Shown here: positions 1 through 7,373 of the stretch, piece by piece | Numbering within the stretch: position 1 is the stretch's first letter | How the letters are laid out: every line of letters starts with the position of its first letter | Program-made: the position numbers and the translations under genes | Assembly: GCA_048201975.1 (NCBI GenBank) | Contig: DBFBGQ010000051.1 | Coordinates: forward strand, 1 to 14,290 | Reading direction: 5' to 3' | Length of the DNA: 14,290 bases | From: Egerieenecus sp048201975 | GTDB lineage: Bacteria > Bacillota > Clostridia > Christensenellales > Aristaeellaceae | The notes under the pieces: generated by a model | Databases searched by the model: none | Told to the model about the DNA's origin: nothing | Seen by the model: the letters and a program-made list of their open reading frames with translations, nothing else

Positions 1-138
1 GGCTTCGCCGCCCTTGACATCCACCCCCACCGGCGTTATGTTGTTGGCAAGGCGGCAGCCGGACAAGCCTGCTGCCGCCACAAATAAACTTTGCTCTATT
101 CGCACCCGAAATGGAGTTTACACAGAATTTGGGATTGA
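1..138. other. Non-coding edge sequence with a 9-bp hairpin
   Basis: No convincing gene is visible here. Short open frames exist but carry stops and resemble no family I recognise. Positions 51-59 and 71-79 form a perfect 9-bp inverted repeat (GGCGGCAGC / GCTGCCGCC) with an 11-base loop. No T-run follows on either strand, so it is not a clear intrinsic terminator. The segment abuts the decayed transposase at 139-318 and may include more of the same element in a form too diverged to read. Confidence 0.4.
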
Positions 139-318
139 CCCGGCGCGTTTGCGCTGCTTAAAAACGACTTTGGGTTTCGCCGCTTTCTCACCAGAGGCAA
201 AGGCAATATTCGCACGGAGCTGTTTTTCCTGGCCCTGGCGTTTGACCTGAAAAAGCTATGGATGACGCGGGAACACAACCGGCTCAAAACGCGAGTGTCG
301 CTCAAAATGGTTTCGTAG
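139..318 (+). pseudogene. 3' remnant of an IS1182-like transposase
   Basis: Read in frame 1, this stretch encodes the C-terminal part of an IS1182-type DDE transposase. The run GAFALLKNDFGFRRFLTRGK, followed by a hydrophobic ELFFLALAFDLKKLW segment, is typical of the extreme C-terminus of this family; it ends at a TAG at 316-318. Immediately upstream the frame has a TGA at 136-138 and a TAA at 85-87, and the expected catalytic core is missing. It is therefore a dead 3' fragment about 60 codons long, where full transposases of this family run to about 450-550 residues. It points into the window and stops about 10 bases before repeat module A begins. The family call rests on remembered motifs. 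Confidence 0.72.
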
Positions 319-328
319 TGCTCGCAAA

Positions 329-485
329 AATTGAAAAGCTATCCACATGCGGGTCTGTTTTCGACAGCCCTGGTTTCTTATGCCTCTTTTCGCTTTGGCT
401 GGTTGCTTTTTGACGCTATGCAGCCGTTTTTCTCTTGATTTGTTCGCAAAATGGGCGTGCCACAGAAGTTGCTTTCTGCAACACG
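329..485 (-). repeat. Repeat module A, left copy (inverted relative to 13759-13917)
   Basis: This 157-bp segment matches the reverse complement of 13759-13917 with about six substitutions and two single-base indels by eye, roughly 95% identity. The chance translation FRQPWFLMPLFALAGCF occurs in both copies only because the DNA is repeated; there is no real gene. The inner end carries a terminator-like hairpin (447-488). The outer end lies about 10 bases from the stop of the IS1182-like transposase remnant, so the module could be the 3' terminal non-coding part of that element, or an independent dispersed repeat. Strand is given so that both copies point outward from the core. Confidence 0.85.
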
Positions 486-488
486 TCC
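447..488 (-). terminator. Degraded terminator-like hairpin in module A, left copy
   Basis: Read on the minus strand, GGACGTG (488-482) pairs with CACGCCC (459-453) with one A/C mismatch, and GCAGAA pairs with TTCTGT with one G-U pair. A 2x2 internal loop separates the two stems and an ATTTT follows. The right copy (13756-13796) forms the same structure more perfectly. It lies 264 bases beyond the stop of the acyl-CoA synthetase gene, so it could end read-through from that operon, but its damaged stem makes function doubtful. Confidence 0.35.
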
Positions 489-604
489 GATCCAGACTGC
501 TGAAAAAAACCTATTTTATCACACTAGTATGAAAAAATGAAACTTATGGCTTCCTAACTTGCAAAAATTTCATCACGTATGGGGTCCGAAGGTTTCCAAA
601 GGGC
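486..604. other. AT-rich spacer between modules A and B (left), no gene
   Basis: I see no gene. The spacer differs from the equivalent spacer in the right copy (13683-13758). It holds a 13-bp direct repeat, TAACTTGCAAAAA at 555-567, which recurs inside module B at 670-682. Its inner edge forms the 5' arm of a perfect 9-bp hairpin: CCAAAGGGC (596-604) with GCCCTTTGG (614-622). Confidence 0.5.
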
Positions 605-715
605 GATCGGAAAGCCCTTTGGTCGCGCCCGCAGGCGCGAAACCCCTGCGCTTGCAAGAATACATTATATAACTTGCAAAAAAGATAAAGCACATTACTT
701 TGTCAACACGCTGAA
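605..715 (-). repeat. Repeat module B, left copy (inverted relative to 13571-13682)
   Basis: Read on the minus strand from 715, this segment aligns with 13571-13682 at about 80% identity by eye. Conserved blocks are GTTGACAAAGTA, ATCTTTTTTGCA, CTTGCAAGCG and ACCAAAGGGCTTT. The segment between positions 639 and 624 forms a hairpin (six-base stem, TGCG loop) whose stem sequence differs from the right copy but keeps pairing. The TTGACA and the downstream TATAAT are 31 bases apart, too far to be one sigma-A promoter. It begins 36 bases after the stop of the acyl-CoA synthetase gene. The right copy begins the same 36 bases after its gene's stop. Confidence 0.8.
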
Positions 716-716
716 T

Positions 717-743
717 CGCCCCTGCGCGAAAAGCGCAGAGGCG
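717..743 (-). terminator. GC-rich hairpin just after the acyl-CoA synthetase stop
   Basis: On the minus strand CGCCTCTGCGC (743-733) and GCGCAGGGGCG (727-717) form an 11-bp stem with one T-G pair around a TTTTC loop. It starts 8 bases past the stop codon of the acyl-CoA synthetase gene. No T-run follows, so it is either a weak or factor-assisted terminator or a 3'-end stabilising structure. Confidence 0.45.
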
Positions 744-751
744 ATCAAATC

Positions 752-2413
752 TTAGGCGTGGGCCTGCAGATCCCCGTTGCGGATCTTCACCCGCTGGATC
801 TTGCCGGACACGGTCTTGGGCAGCTCGTCCACAAACTCTACAATGCGGGGGTATTTGTAGGGAGCGGTGGCATGCTTGACGTGGTTTTGCAGTTCCTTGA
901 CCAGGGCGTCGGAAGGGGTGTAGCCCTTGGTCAGCACAATGGTGGCCTTGACCACCTGACCGCGCTCCGGGTGAGGCACGGCAGTGATGGCGCATTCCAG
1001 CACCGCGGGGTGCTCCATCAGAGCGCTCTCCACCTCAAAGGGCCCGATGCGGTAGCCGCTGGACTTGATCACGTCGTCGCTGCGGCCGATGAAGTAATAG
1101 TAGCCGTCCACATCCCGCCAGGCCATATCCCCGGTGTGATACATCCCGCCGCGGAACACTTCGGCGGTTTTCTCCGGGTCGCGGTAGTACTCCAGGAGCA
1201 GCCCCGCGGGGTGGCCGCCGTCCAGGCGCACCACGATTTCGCCCTCCACGCCGTCCTCCACAGGGTTGCCGTCCTTGTCCACCAGGTCGATGTGATAGTG
1301 GGGGGAGGGCCGGCCCGTGGAACCCATGCGCGGGGTCATCCACTTGCTGGTCATCAGCAGGGGAGTGGTTTCGCTCTGGCCGAAGGCCTCATGAAGCTCC
1401 ACGCCGGTGAAGCGCTTGAATTGATTGAATACCTCCGGGTTCAGGGGCTCGCCGGCGGTGTTGGCCCATTTCAGGTGGCTCAGATCATAGCGGCTCATGT
1501 CCTCCTTGATCATGAAGCGGTACACCGTGGGCGGCGCGCAGAAGCTGGTCACCTGGTACTTCTCCAGCATGCGCAGCATGTCCGTGGCCACAAAGCGGTC
1601 GAAATCGTACACGAACAGGCAGGCGCCGCAGATCCACTGGCCGTAGATCTTGCCCCAGCCCGCCTTGGCCCAGCCGGTGTCCGCCACGGCGATGTGCAGG
1701 GAGCTGTCGTCCAGGTTGTGCCAGTAGGCGGCGGTGGCGATCTGCGCCAGGGGATAGGTGTAGGTATGCACGGCCATTTTGGGCATGCCCGTGGTGCCGG
1801 AGGTAAAATACATCAGCATCAGGTCGTCATTGGTGGGGAGCTCCTCCTGCGGGGGGCGCTGGAAGGTCTCCGGCTGGCGGTCCATCTCGGCGTTGAGGTT
1901 CAGCCAGCCGGGGCGGTCGCCCAGGGTAATGCAGTAACGCAGGGTGGAGCATTCCGGGCGCGCGGCTTCCACGTGCTGGCACACCTCGTCCAGGTGCACG
2001 GCGATAATGGCCTGAATGGAGGCTGCCTCGCACCGGTAGACGATGTCCTTCTTGGCCAGCTGGGCCGTGGCAGGGATCAGGATGCAGCCCAGCTTCATCA
2101 GCCCCAGGGCGCAGAACCAGTATTCATACCGCCGCTTGAGCACCAACAGCACCGGATCGCCCTTTTTCAGCCCCAGGGAGCGGAAAAAGTTGGCCGCCTG
2201 GTTGCTCCGGCGGCTCATGTCGCCAAAGGAGAAGCGGCGCTCCTCGCCCTCCACGTTGGTCCAGATCATGGCGGGCTTGTGGGGGCAGAGGCGGGCGTAC
2301 TCATCCACGATGTCGTAGGCGAAGTTGAAGCGCTCCGGGATGCGCAGGGAATAATTTTGCTCGAAATCCTCCTGGGAGGTAAAGTCCATTTTCACATACC
2401 GGTCAGCCAGCAT
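752..2413 (-). CDS. AMP-forming acyl-CoA synthetase (medium-chain ACS-like)
   Basis: A 553-residue cytosolic ANL-superfamily ligase. It should activate a carboxylic acid (acetate to medium- or branched-chain; the exact substrate is not readable) with ATP to an acyl-adenylate, then form the CoA thioester. Visible motifs in order: phosphate-binding YFTSGTTGMPK at about 202-212; GEPLNPE at 321; the acyl-pocket segment FGQSETT at 344; the hinge YHTGDMAWRDVDGYYYFIGR at about 425-444; and the C-terminal PKTVSGKIQR with the likely catalytic Lys538. Full length for the family. It is the second gene of an operon with the XRE-cupin regulator, 33 bases downstream of it, a pairing seen in other Firmicutes that suggests local control. 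The start at 2413 has AAAGGA 11 bases upstream; an internal Met at residue 9 is the alternative. No key residue is missing. Confidence 0.92.
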   Translation of the reverse strand: MLADRYVKMDFTSQEDFEQNYSLRIPERFNFAYDIVDEYARLCPHKPAMIWTNVEGEERRFSFGDMSRRSNQAANFFRSLGLKKGDPVLLVLKRRYEYWFCALGLMKLGCILIPATAQLAKKDIVYRCEAASIQAIIAVHLDEVCQHVEAARPECSTLRYCITLGDRPGWLNLNAEMDRQPETFQRPPQEELPTNDDLMLMYFTSGTTGMPKMAVHTYTYPLAQIATAAYWHNLDDSSLHIAVADTGWAKAGWGKIYGQWICGACLFVYDFDRFVATDMLRMLEKYQVTSFCAPPTVYRFMIKEDMSRYDLSHLKWANTAGEPLNPEVFNQFKRFTGVELHEAFGQSETTPLLMTSKWMTPRMGSTGRPSPHYHIDLVDKDGNPVEDGVEGEIVVRLDGGHPAGLLLEYYRDPEKTAEVFRGGMYHTGDMAWRDVDGYYYFIGRSDDVIKSSGYRIGPFEVESALMEHPAVLECAITAVPHPERGQVVKATIVLTKGYTPSDALVKELQNHVKHATAPYKYPRIVEFVDELPKTVSGKIQRVKIRNGDLQAHA

Positions 2414-2446
2414 GGCGCATTGATTCCTTTCTATGCTCGCGGGGCG

Positions 2447-3004
2447 TCAGTCGGGAATCACCATGGCCAGGAACTGCACCGGCTCGTTCCCCGCGCAGGT
2501 CATGGCGTGGGGAGCGCGGGAATCGTAATAAATGCTGTCGCCAGGCTGCAGGAGCAGCTCATGCCCCGCCACCACGATTTTCATCACCCCGGAGAGGATG
2601 TAGTCGAACTCCTGCCCGTCGTGGCTGTTGGGATGGAGTCCCTTGTTGTCCTCCAGGGGGATGGTCACAAACAGCGGCTCGATCTTCCGGTGCACAAAGT
2701 TATAGGCCAGGTTCTTGTAGATGTACTGATCCCTGCGGTTAATCAATTGTCCCTTGCCCGCGCGGGTCACGGAGTACAGGTTCAGCCTCGGCGCTTCGCC
2801 GGTGAGCAGCTCGGTCATGTCCACGCCGAAGTGCTCGTTGAGCTTGAGCAGGAAGCTGATGGGGATGTCCGTCTCTCCGCTCTCGTAGCGGGCGTATTCC
2901 TCGGGGGATACCTTACACAGGGCCGCCATCTGCTCGACGGTGTAGTCCGAGATTTCACGCAAGTCAGTGATGCGCATGGCGATCTGCCTTACCTGTTCGG
3001 ACAT
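2447..3004 (-). CDS. XRE-family regulator with C-terminal cupin domain
   Basis: A 185-residue DNA-binding regulator. Residues about 9-66 form an XRE/Cro-type helix-turn-helix (YTVEQMAALCKVSPEEYARYESGE, split by the turn near residue 30). Residues about 115-182 form a small cupin barrel with candidate metal or ligand residues His128 (SHDGQEF), Glu132 and His166 (APHA), plus the cupin turn LQPGDSIYY. Proteins of this layout sense a small molecule in the cupin and regulate a neighbouring transporter or enzyme. Here the neighbour is the acyl-CoA synthetase 33 bases downstream on the same transcript, so an acyl or carboxylate ligand is a reasonable inference. The start is clear: AAGGAGGT lies 8 bases before the ATG. 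A promoter sits at 3039-3067, with a direct repeat around its -10 that may be an autoregulatory operator. Confidence 0.9.
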   Translation of the reverse strand: MSEQVRQIAMRITDLREISDYTVEQMAALCKVSPEEYARYESGETDIPISFLLKLNEHFGVDMTELLTGEAPRLNLYSVTRAGKGQLINRRDQYIYKNLAYNFVHRKIEPLFVTIPLEDNKGLHPNSHDGQEFDYILSGVMKIVVAGHELLLQPGDSIYYDSRAPHAMTCAGNEPVQFLAMVIPD

Positions 3005-3032
3005 GGATGGATACCTCCTTCATACGCGAATT

Positions 3033-3067
3033 TGAATCATTATACATGAATCGCCTGTGCCCCGCAA
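3033..3067 (-). promoter_or_regulatory. Promoter and possible operator of the regulator/acyl-CoA synthetase operon
   Basis: On the minus strand, TTGCGG (3067-3062) and TATAAT (3044-3039) are separated by 17 bases, a good sigma-A-type promoter 35 bases before the regulator's ATG. The -10 is bracketed by a direct repeat GATTCA (3052-3047 and 3038-3033, 14 bases start to start). A regulator bound there would block RNA polymerase, so autoregulation by the XRE-cupin protein is a plausible inference. Confidence 0.65.
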
Positions 3068-3093
3068 GGCGTGAAAGGTTTTTTTTCTGTACG

Positions 3094-3134
3094 AAAAAAG
3101 CAGGGAAAGGCGGGCAACGGCCCACTTTCCCTGC
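3094..3134 (-). terminator. Intrinsic terminator of the RpiB-like gene
   Basis: On the minus strand, GCAGGGAAAG (3134-3125) pairs perfectly with CTTTCCCTGC (3109-3100), with an inner GGGC/GCCC stem and an AACG-type loop, followed by six T residues (3099-3094). It starts 14 bases after the stop of the isomerase gene and separates that gene from the regulator operon. Confidence 0.9.
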
Positions 3135-3147
3135 CCTGGAGCGGAGC

Positions 3148-3780
3148 TTACAGCCCGCGCAGATACGCGGCGATGGCCGGGTCCTTGCAGGCGGGATAGA
3201 AATACTCGGCGAAGCGCTCGCCGCTGATGGCTTCCTTCAGGAAGGTCTGGTCGATCTCCTTGAGGATGGTCAGCATGTCCTTGTGGGTAACGTCCTTGAC
3301 CTGGTCCAGGATCTTCTTGTTGCGCTGCTCGGGCTCCACGCGCTCCTTGGGGTAGCCGTTGCCATGGCCAAAGCCGAAGAGTTGCTGGAAAATCATCTCC
3401 AGCTTCAGCTCCGCGCCCCAGCCGAAATCCTTGGCAAAGGGCAGGGCGGCGCAGTTGCCGTCGTTGATCTGGGCGAACATGTATCCGTCGGAGGGATCGA
3501 CGATGTGCCCGCAGAGCACCCGGGGGAAGGCGTTGCAGGCCAGCATAGCGCCCTCGCCGGTGCCGCAGCCGGTGATCACATAGTCCGCCGCGCCGCTGTT
3601 GAGCAGAATACCCGCCAGCAGCCCGCACTTCACGTAGGTGAGTTGGCAGGCATCCTCGGCGGTGTACATGCCGTAGTTGACCACCTGATGGCCCATGGGT
3701 TCCACCACCTTGCGCAGGGTGGCCTCGATCAGGGAATTCTTTGCCGCCTGGCTGTTTTCATTCAAAAGGGCGATTTTCAT
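3148..3780 (-). CDS. RpiB/LacA/LacB-family sugar-phosphate isomerase, long form
   Basis: A 210-residue cytosolic protein of the RpiB/LacAB fold, which interconverts aldose and ketose phosphates such as ribose-5-P/ribulose-5-P or galactose-6-P/tagatose-6-P. The signature is YVITGCGTGEGAMLACNAFP at residues about 67-86, with Cys72 as the probable catalytic base, followed by GHIVDPSDG. Two features depart from the roughly 150-residue RpiB: the N-terminus reads MKIALLNENSQAAKN instead of the usual GSDHAG-type substrate loop, and there is an extra C-terminal segment of about 60 residues. This matches a longer subfamily in Firmicutes and Actinobacteria whose substrate I cannot assign. AAAGGA lies 8 bases before the ATG. 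The gene is monocistronic, with its own promoter (3823-3851) and terminator (3094-3134). Confidence 0.85.
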   Translation of the reverse strand: MKIALLNENSQAAKNSLIEATLRKVVEPMGHQVVNYGMYTAEDACQLTYVKCGLLAGILLNSGAADYVITGCGTGEGAMLACNAFPRVLCGHIVDPSDGYMFAQINDGNCAALPFAKDFGWGAELKLEMIFQQLFGFGHGNGYPKERVEPEQRNKKILDQVKDVTHKDMLTILKEIDQTFLKEAISGERFAEYFYPACKDPAIAAYLRGL

Positions 3781-3822
3781 GGGGAATCATCCTTTCCTGA
3801 GATTGGGTAAAAGCGCACCCTA

Positions 3823-3851
3823 AGCATAGCATGTTCCGCCGGGAAAAACAA
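3823..3851 (-). promoter_or_regulatory. Promoter of the RpiB-like isomerase gene
   Basis: On the minus strand TTGTTT (3851-3846) and TATGCT (3828-3823) are spaced 17 bases apart, 42 bases before the isomerase ATG. The region is shared with the divergent addB start at 3906. A CATAAT lies upstream of addB on the plus strand, but I see no well-placed -35 for it. Confidence 0.6.
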
Positions 3852-3905
3852 GCCCGCCCCCTTGACCGGCTGTGGCATAATAGAAGCAGAGGGAGGGGAA
3901 AGGGC

Positions 3906-6900
3906 ATGGCGGTGCGGATACTCACGGGGCGTGCGGGGCGGCTGATGCCGCTGCTGTTGCAGGAGATTGCCCAGGCGCGCCGGGAAGGCCTGCGCGCCTT
4001 GGTGCTGGTGCCCGAGCAGTTTACCCTGCTGGCCGAGCGGGAGATCATGGACGGGCTGGAGCTGCCCGGCCTGATGGATATCGAAGTGCTCTCCCCCTCG
4101 CGGCTGCGGCGGGATGTGTTTGAACGTGGCGGACGTCCCCGCCAAAGCCTGCTGGACGACCGGGGCCGGCGCATGGCCCTGAGCCAGGCGCTGCTGTCCC
4201 TGCGGGAAGAGCTGCAATATTATCAGGGCGCGGCGGATACCCCCGGCCTGCCGGAAAAGCTGGCCGCTTTGCTGGGGGACATGAAAAAAGCCGGGCTCAC
4301 CGCCCAGCGGCTGGAGGAACACGCGCAAGCCCTGCCCCCGGGCGCGGCCCAGGCGAAGGAGATGGACGTAAGCCGCCTGTGGGCGGCGTATGACCGGCTG
4401 CTGGCCGGCTGCTTTGTGGACGGGGAAAGCGCCCAGGAGGAGCTGATTCGCCGCCTGCCGGACAGCGGCGTGGTTTCGGGCGCGGCGGTGTGGGTCTACG
4501 GCTTCGATGTGCTGACCCGCCCCATGTGCGCCCTGCTGGCGGTGGTGGGAGCGGAGGCGGACCGCCTCACCGTCACCCTGGCCATGGACGCCAGGGAAGC
4601 GGAGGATGGGCGCATTTTCCGGGCGCAGCAATGCAGCGCCGTGCTGTTGCGAAAAACGCTGGATATGGCGGGCATCGCCGTGCAGGAGGTACGCGCGCCG
4701 CGGGCGCCCCTTCCGGCGGCGCCTGCGCTCCAGTGGCTGGAGTCCCGGCTTTTTGCGCCCCGGCGGGAACCCTATGCGGAGGAGACCGACGCGCTGGAGA
4801 TTCGCGCGGCGGCGAACCCCTTTGCCGAGGCGCTGGCGGTATGCGCCTGGCTGTGGCGGGAGCGGGACCGGGGCGTGCCCTGGACGGAGATGGCGGTCGC
4901 CCTGGCGGACCCGGCCGCCTATGGTCCGGTGCTTTCGATGGCCCTGCGCGCCAGCGGCGTGCCCTTCTACATGGGGGAAAAGCTGCCTGCCCAGCAGCAC
5001 GGGTTGGTGCGCATGCTGTTGGCCGCCCTGCGCTGCTGCGCCGGGGGCTGGGCGCAGGAGGACGTGCTGGCGGTGATGAAGAGCGGCTTCTCGCCCCTGA
5101 CGGAGGAGGAAGCCTTTGCGCTGGAAAACTATGCCCTGGAAAACGGCATCCGCGGCGCCAAGTGGGACCGCCCCTTTACCCGTGGGCCGGACGCCGCGGC
5201 CATGGAGCCCCTGCGCCTGCGTCTGATGGAGCCCCTGCGCCGCCTGCGCCTGGGCCTGCGCCAAGCCAGGGACGCGCAATCCTCCATGACGGCGGTATTC
5301 ACCCTGCTGCAGGACGTGGACGCATACGAGCGCCTCAAGGCCCGGGAAGCACGGCTGCTGGCGGAGGGCATGCAGGCGGAGGCGGCGCAGAACCGGCAGG
5401 TATGGCGGATGATCCTGGAAACGCTGGAACAGCAGCGGGAGCTGTTGGATGGCAGCCGCGCGCCCATGCAGCAGGTTGCCGCCTGGCTGGCGGCAGGGTT
5501 TACATCCGCGGAAATCCATTCGCTGCCCCCCACGCCGGATACGGTCACCGTGGGCGAGGTGGGACACATGGCCCTGGAGAGCGCGCGTTCCCTGGCGGTG
5601 ATGGGCATGCAGGATACGGGCGCTGCCGCCCAGCGCAGCCTGCTTACCGAAGGGGAGCGGGAGCAGCTCTCCGCCTGGCACGGGTATGATGTGGGCCTGT
5701 CCGCCGGCGTGCAGCAATCCCTGCGGCAGTCGGATTTCTACCGTACCTTTGCCCTGGCCCGGGAGCGCCTGCTGCTGACCCATGCCCAGAGCACCCAGGA
5801 TGGGGACGCCCTGCGTCCAGGCAACGTGCTGCTGGATGTAAAGGAGCTCTTCCCCCTGGTGCGGGAGCAGGGCGGCGTGCAGGAGCAGGAGGAGCCCGTG
5901 GCTCCCCGCACGGCTCTGAACGGCCTAGCGCCTCGCTTGCGGGCCGCCGCCGAGGGCACGCCCCTGGAGGAGGCGCTGCCCCTCGCCTGGCGGCAGGCCT
6001 TTGCCTGGCTGTGGAACCGCCAGCCCTATGCGGAGGCGCTGAGCCTGGCCCTGGCGCACCTGGACGCCCGAACCCCCGCGCCGCCCCTGGAGCCGAAAAA
6101 GGCCTGGCGGCTGTTCGGCCGGGACGCGGTATCCATCAGCCGCCTGGAGGAGTTCGCCGCCTGCCCCTACCGGCATTTTGTGCACTATGGGCTCAGCCCT
6201 GTGGAACGGCGGAACTTCACCTTCCAGGCGGACGACCGGGGGGATTTCTTCCACGCGGCGCTCAGCGCCTTTGTGACCGTAGCCGCCCAGACCGGAGCCT
6301 GGCCGGAGCGCATGGAAGAGGCCGGCGTAAACGCGGTGATGGACGAGGTGGTGGCGCCGCTGATGGCGCAGTGGACGGACGGCCCCCTGGGGGAGGACGC
6401 CCGCAGCCGCGCCCTGGGCCGGCGCTATGTGGAAACGGTGAAGCGGGCGGCATGGCTGTTTACCCGGCACATGCGCAACAGCCGGTTCACCACCCAGGGC
6501 ACGGAGGTGGCCTTCGGGGATCCCGGAGGCCTGCCGCCGGTGGTGCTGGAGCTTGCCGACGGCAGCCAGGTGGCGCTGCGGGGAAAGATTGACCGCATCG
6601 ACCGCTACGAGGGCGACCAGGGCGTATACCTGCGGGTGGTGGACTACAAGAGCAGCCCCCACCGCCTGGAGCCCTCCCGCATGTGGTACGGGCTGCAATT
6701 GCAGCTGTTGCTGTACCTGAAGGCGGCCACCGCCGGGGGCGCAGGGGAACCGGCGGGCGCATTTTACTTCACGGTCAGCGACCCCATGTGCGACGCCGCC
6801 CAGGACCTGAAGGCCGCCGCCGAAGCCGCCATTGCCAAGGAGCTGCGATTGAAGGGCGTGGTGCTGGCCGACGCGGAGGTGATCGCCGCCATGGACGCGG

Positions 6901-7238
6901 AAGAGCCAGGCTTCTCCCTGGAAAAGGTCTTCAACGCGGACGGCGCCGTCTCCCGCAACGCTTCCGCCGTGGACCGGCAGGAAATGGCCGCGCTGCTCAA
7001 CCGCGCCCAGAAGCTCGCCGCGCAGCTGGCCGGGGAGATCCGCGGGGGAAAAATCGCGGCGCAGCCCGCCGCCCTGGGGGATTGGTCCGCCTGCGCCTAC
7101 TGCGAATACCGGAGCATTTGCGGCCTGGACCCCAGGGAAACGGACGCGCAGCGAAAATTGCCGGAAATCAGCAAGGAGGAATTCCGCAGCCTGCTGGCGA
7201 ATGAAGGTAAAACCCCGGAGGCGGCGGACAGGGCATGA
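3906..7238 (+). CDS. addB: ATP-dependent helicase/deoxyribonuclease subunit B (AddB/RexB)
   Basis: A 1110-residue subunit of the AddAB (RexAB) complex, which resects double-strand breaks for RecA loading. The C-terminal RecB-type nuclease domain is intact: GKIDRID with Asp896, VVDYKSS with Asp913 and Lys915, and a WYGLQLQLLLYL helix. The iron-sulfur cysteines are all present: Cys753 (FAACPYRHF) and Cys1063, 1066 and 1072 (CAYCEYRSIC). The N-terminus (RILTGRAGRLMP, residues 4-15) has the position of the AddB Walker A loop but lacks the GKS/T, so this ATP site looks inactive. The start at 3906 is chosen because GGAGGG lies 8 bases upstream and the family begins here; an in-frame ATG 25 codons earlier (3831) has no such support. 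In most Firmicutes addA follows directly; here it does not. Confidence 0.93.
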   Translation: MAVRILTGRAGRLMPLLLQEIAQARREGLRALVLVPEQFTLLAEREIMDGLELPGLMDIEVLSPSRLRRDVFERGGRPRQSLLDDRGRRMALSQALLSLREELQYYQGAADTPGLPEKLAALLGDMKKAGLTAQRLEEHAQALPPGAAQAKEMDVSRLWAAYDRLLAGCFVDGESAQEELIRRLPDSGVVSGAAVWVYGFDVLTRPMCALLAVVGAEADRLTVTLAMDAREAEDGRIFRAQQCSAVLLRKTLDMAGIAVQEVRAPRAPLPAAPALQWLESRLFAPRREPYAEETDALEIRAAANPFAEALAVCAWLWRERDRGVPWTEMAVALADPAAYGPVLSMALRASGVPFYMGEKLPAQQHGLVRMLLAALRCCAGGWAQEDVLAVMKSGFSPLTEEEAFALENYALENGIRGAKWDRPFTRGPDAAAMEPLRLRLMEPLRRLRLGLRQARDAQSSMTAVFTLLQDVDAYERLKAREARLLAEGMQAEAAQNRQVWRMILETLEQQRELLDGSRAPMQQVAAWLAAGFTSAEIHSLPPTPDTVTVGEVGHMALESARSLAVMGMQDTGAAAQRSLLTEGEREQLSAWHGYDVGLSAGVQQSLRQSDFYRTFALARERLLLTHAQSTQDGDALRPGNVLLDVKELFPLVREQGGVQEQEEPVAPRTALNGLAPRLRAAAEGTPLEEALPLAWRQAFAWLWNRQPYAEALSLALAHLDARTPAPPLEPKKAWRLFGRDAVSISRLEEFAACPYRHFVHYGLSPVERRNFTFQADDRGDFFHAALSAFVTVAAQTGAWPERMEEAGVNAVMDEVVAPLMAQWTDGPLGEDARSRALGRRYVETVKRAAWLFTRHMRNSRFTTQGTEVAFGDPGGLPPVVLELADGSQVALRGKIDRIDRYEGDQGVYLRVVDYKSSPHRLEPSRMWYGLQLQLLLYLKAATAGGAGEPAGAFYFTVSDPMCDAAQDLKAAAEAAIAKELRLKGVVLADAEVIAAMDAEEPGFSLEKVFNADGAVSRNASAVDRQEMAALLNRAQKLAAQLAGEIRGGKIAAQPAALGDWSACAYCEYRSICGLDPRETDAQRKLPEISKEEFRSLLANEGKTPEAADRA

Positions 7239-7306
7239 AAGCGGGCCGCGAGGCTGCTGCTTGTGCGATGGAACGGCGCCGCTCGGGCGGAAATTTCGGA
7301 AATGGA

Positions 7307-7335
7307 TTGCACTATGGCCTGAAATGGTTTATAAT
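7307..7335 (+). promoter_or_regulatory. Promoter of the small P-loop gene
   Basis: TTGCAC (7307-7312) and a perfect TATAAT (7330-7335) are separated by exactly 17 bases. It lies 38 bases before the ATG at 7374 and about 70 bases after the addB stop, so the small gene is transcribed independently of addB. Confidence 0.8.
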
Positions 7336-7373
7336 GCAACCAGGAGATAACAACGCAAAAGGAGGCGTTTCCC

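Noticed and set aside
669..710. TTGACA and TATAAT in module B as a promoter
   Set aside because: The two hexamers are 31 bases apart in the left copy, far from the usual 16-18, and the right copy has TATACG at the same place.
758..3049. 763-codon plus-strand open frame
   Set aside because: It lies antisense to the acyl-CoA synthetase and regulator genes. Its product is a low-complexity H/V/G/Q-rich sequence without family motifs, as expected opposite GC-rich codons.
3777..5783. 668-codon minus-strand open frame
   Set aside because: Antisense shadow of addB, rich in Q, G, H and R, with no recognisable domain. addB itself has intact catalytic motifs.
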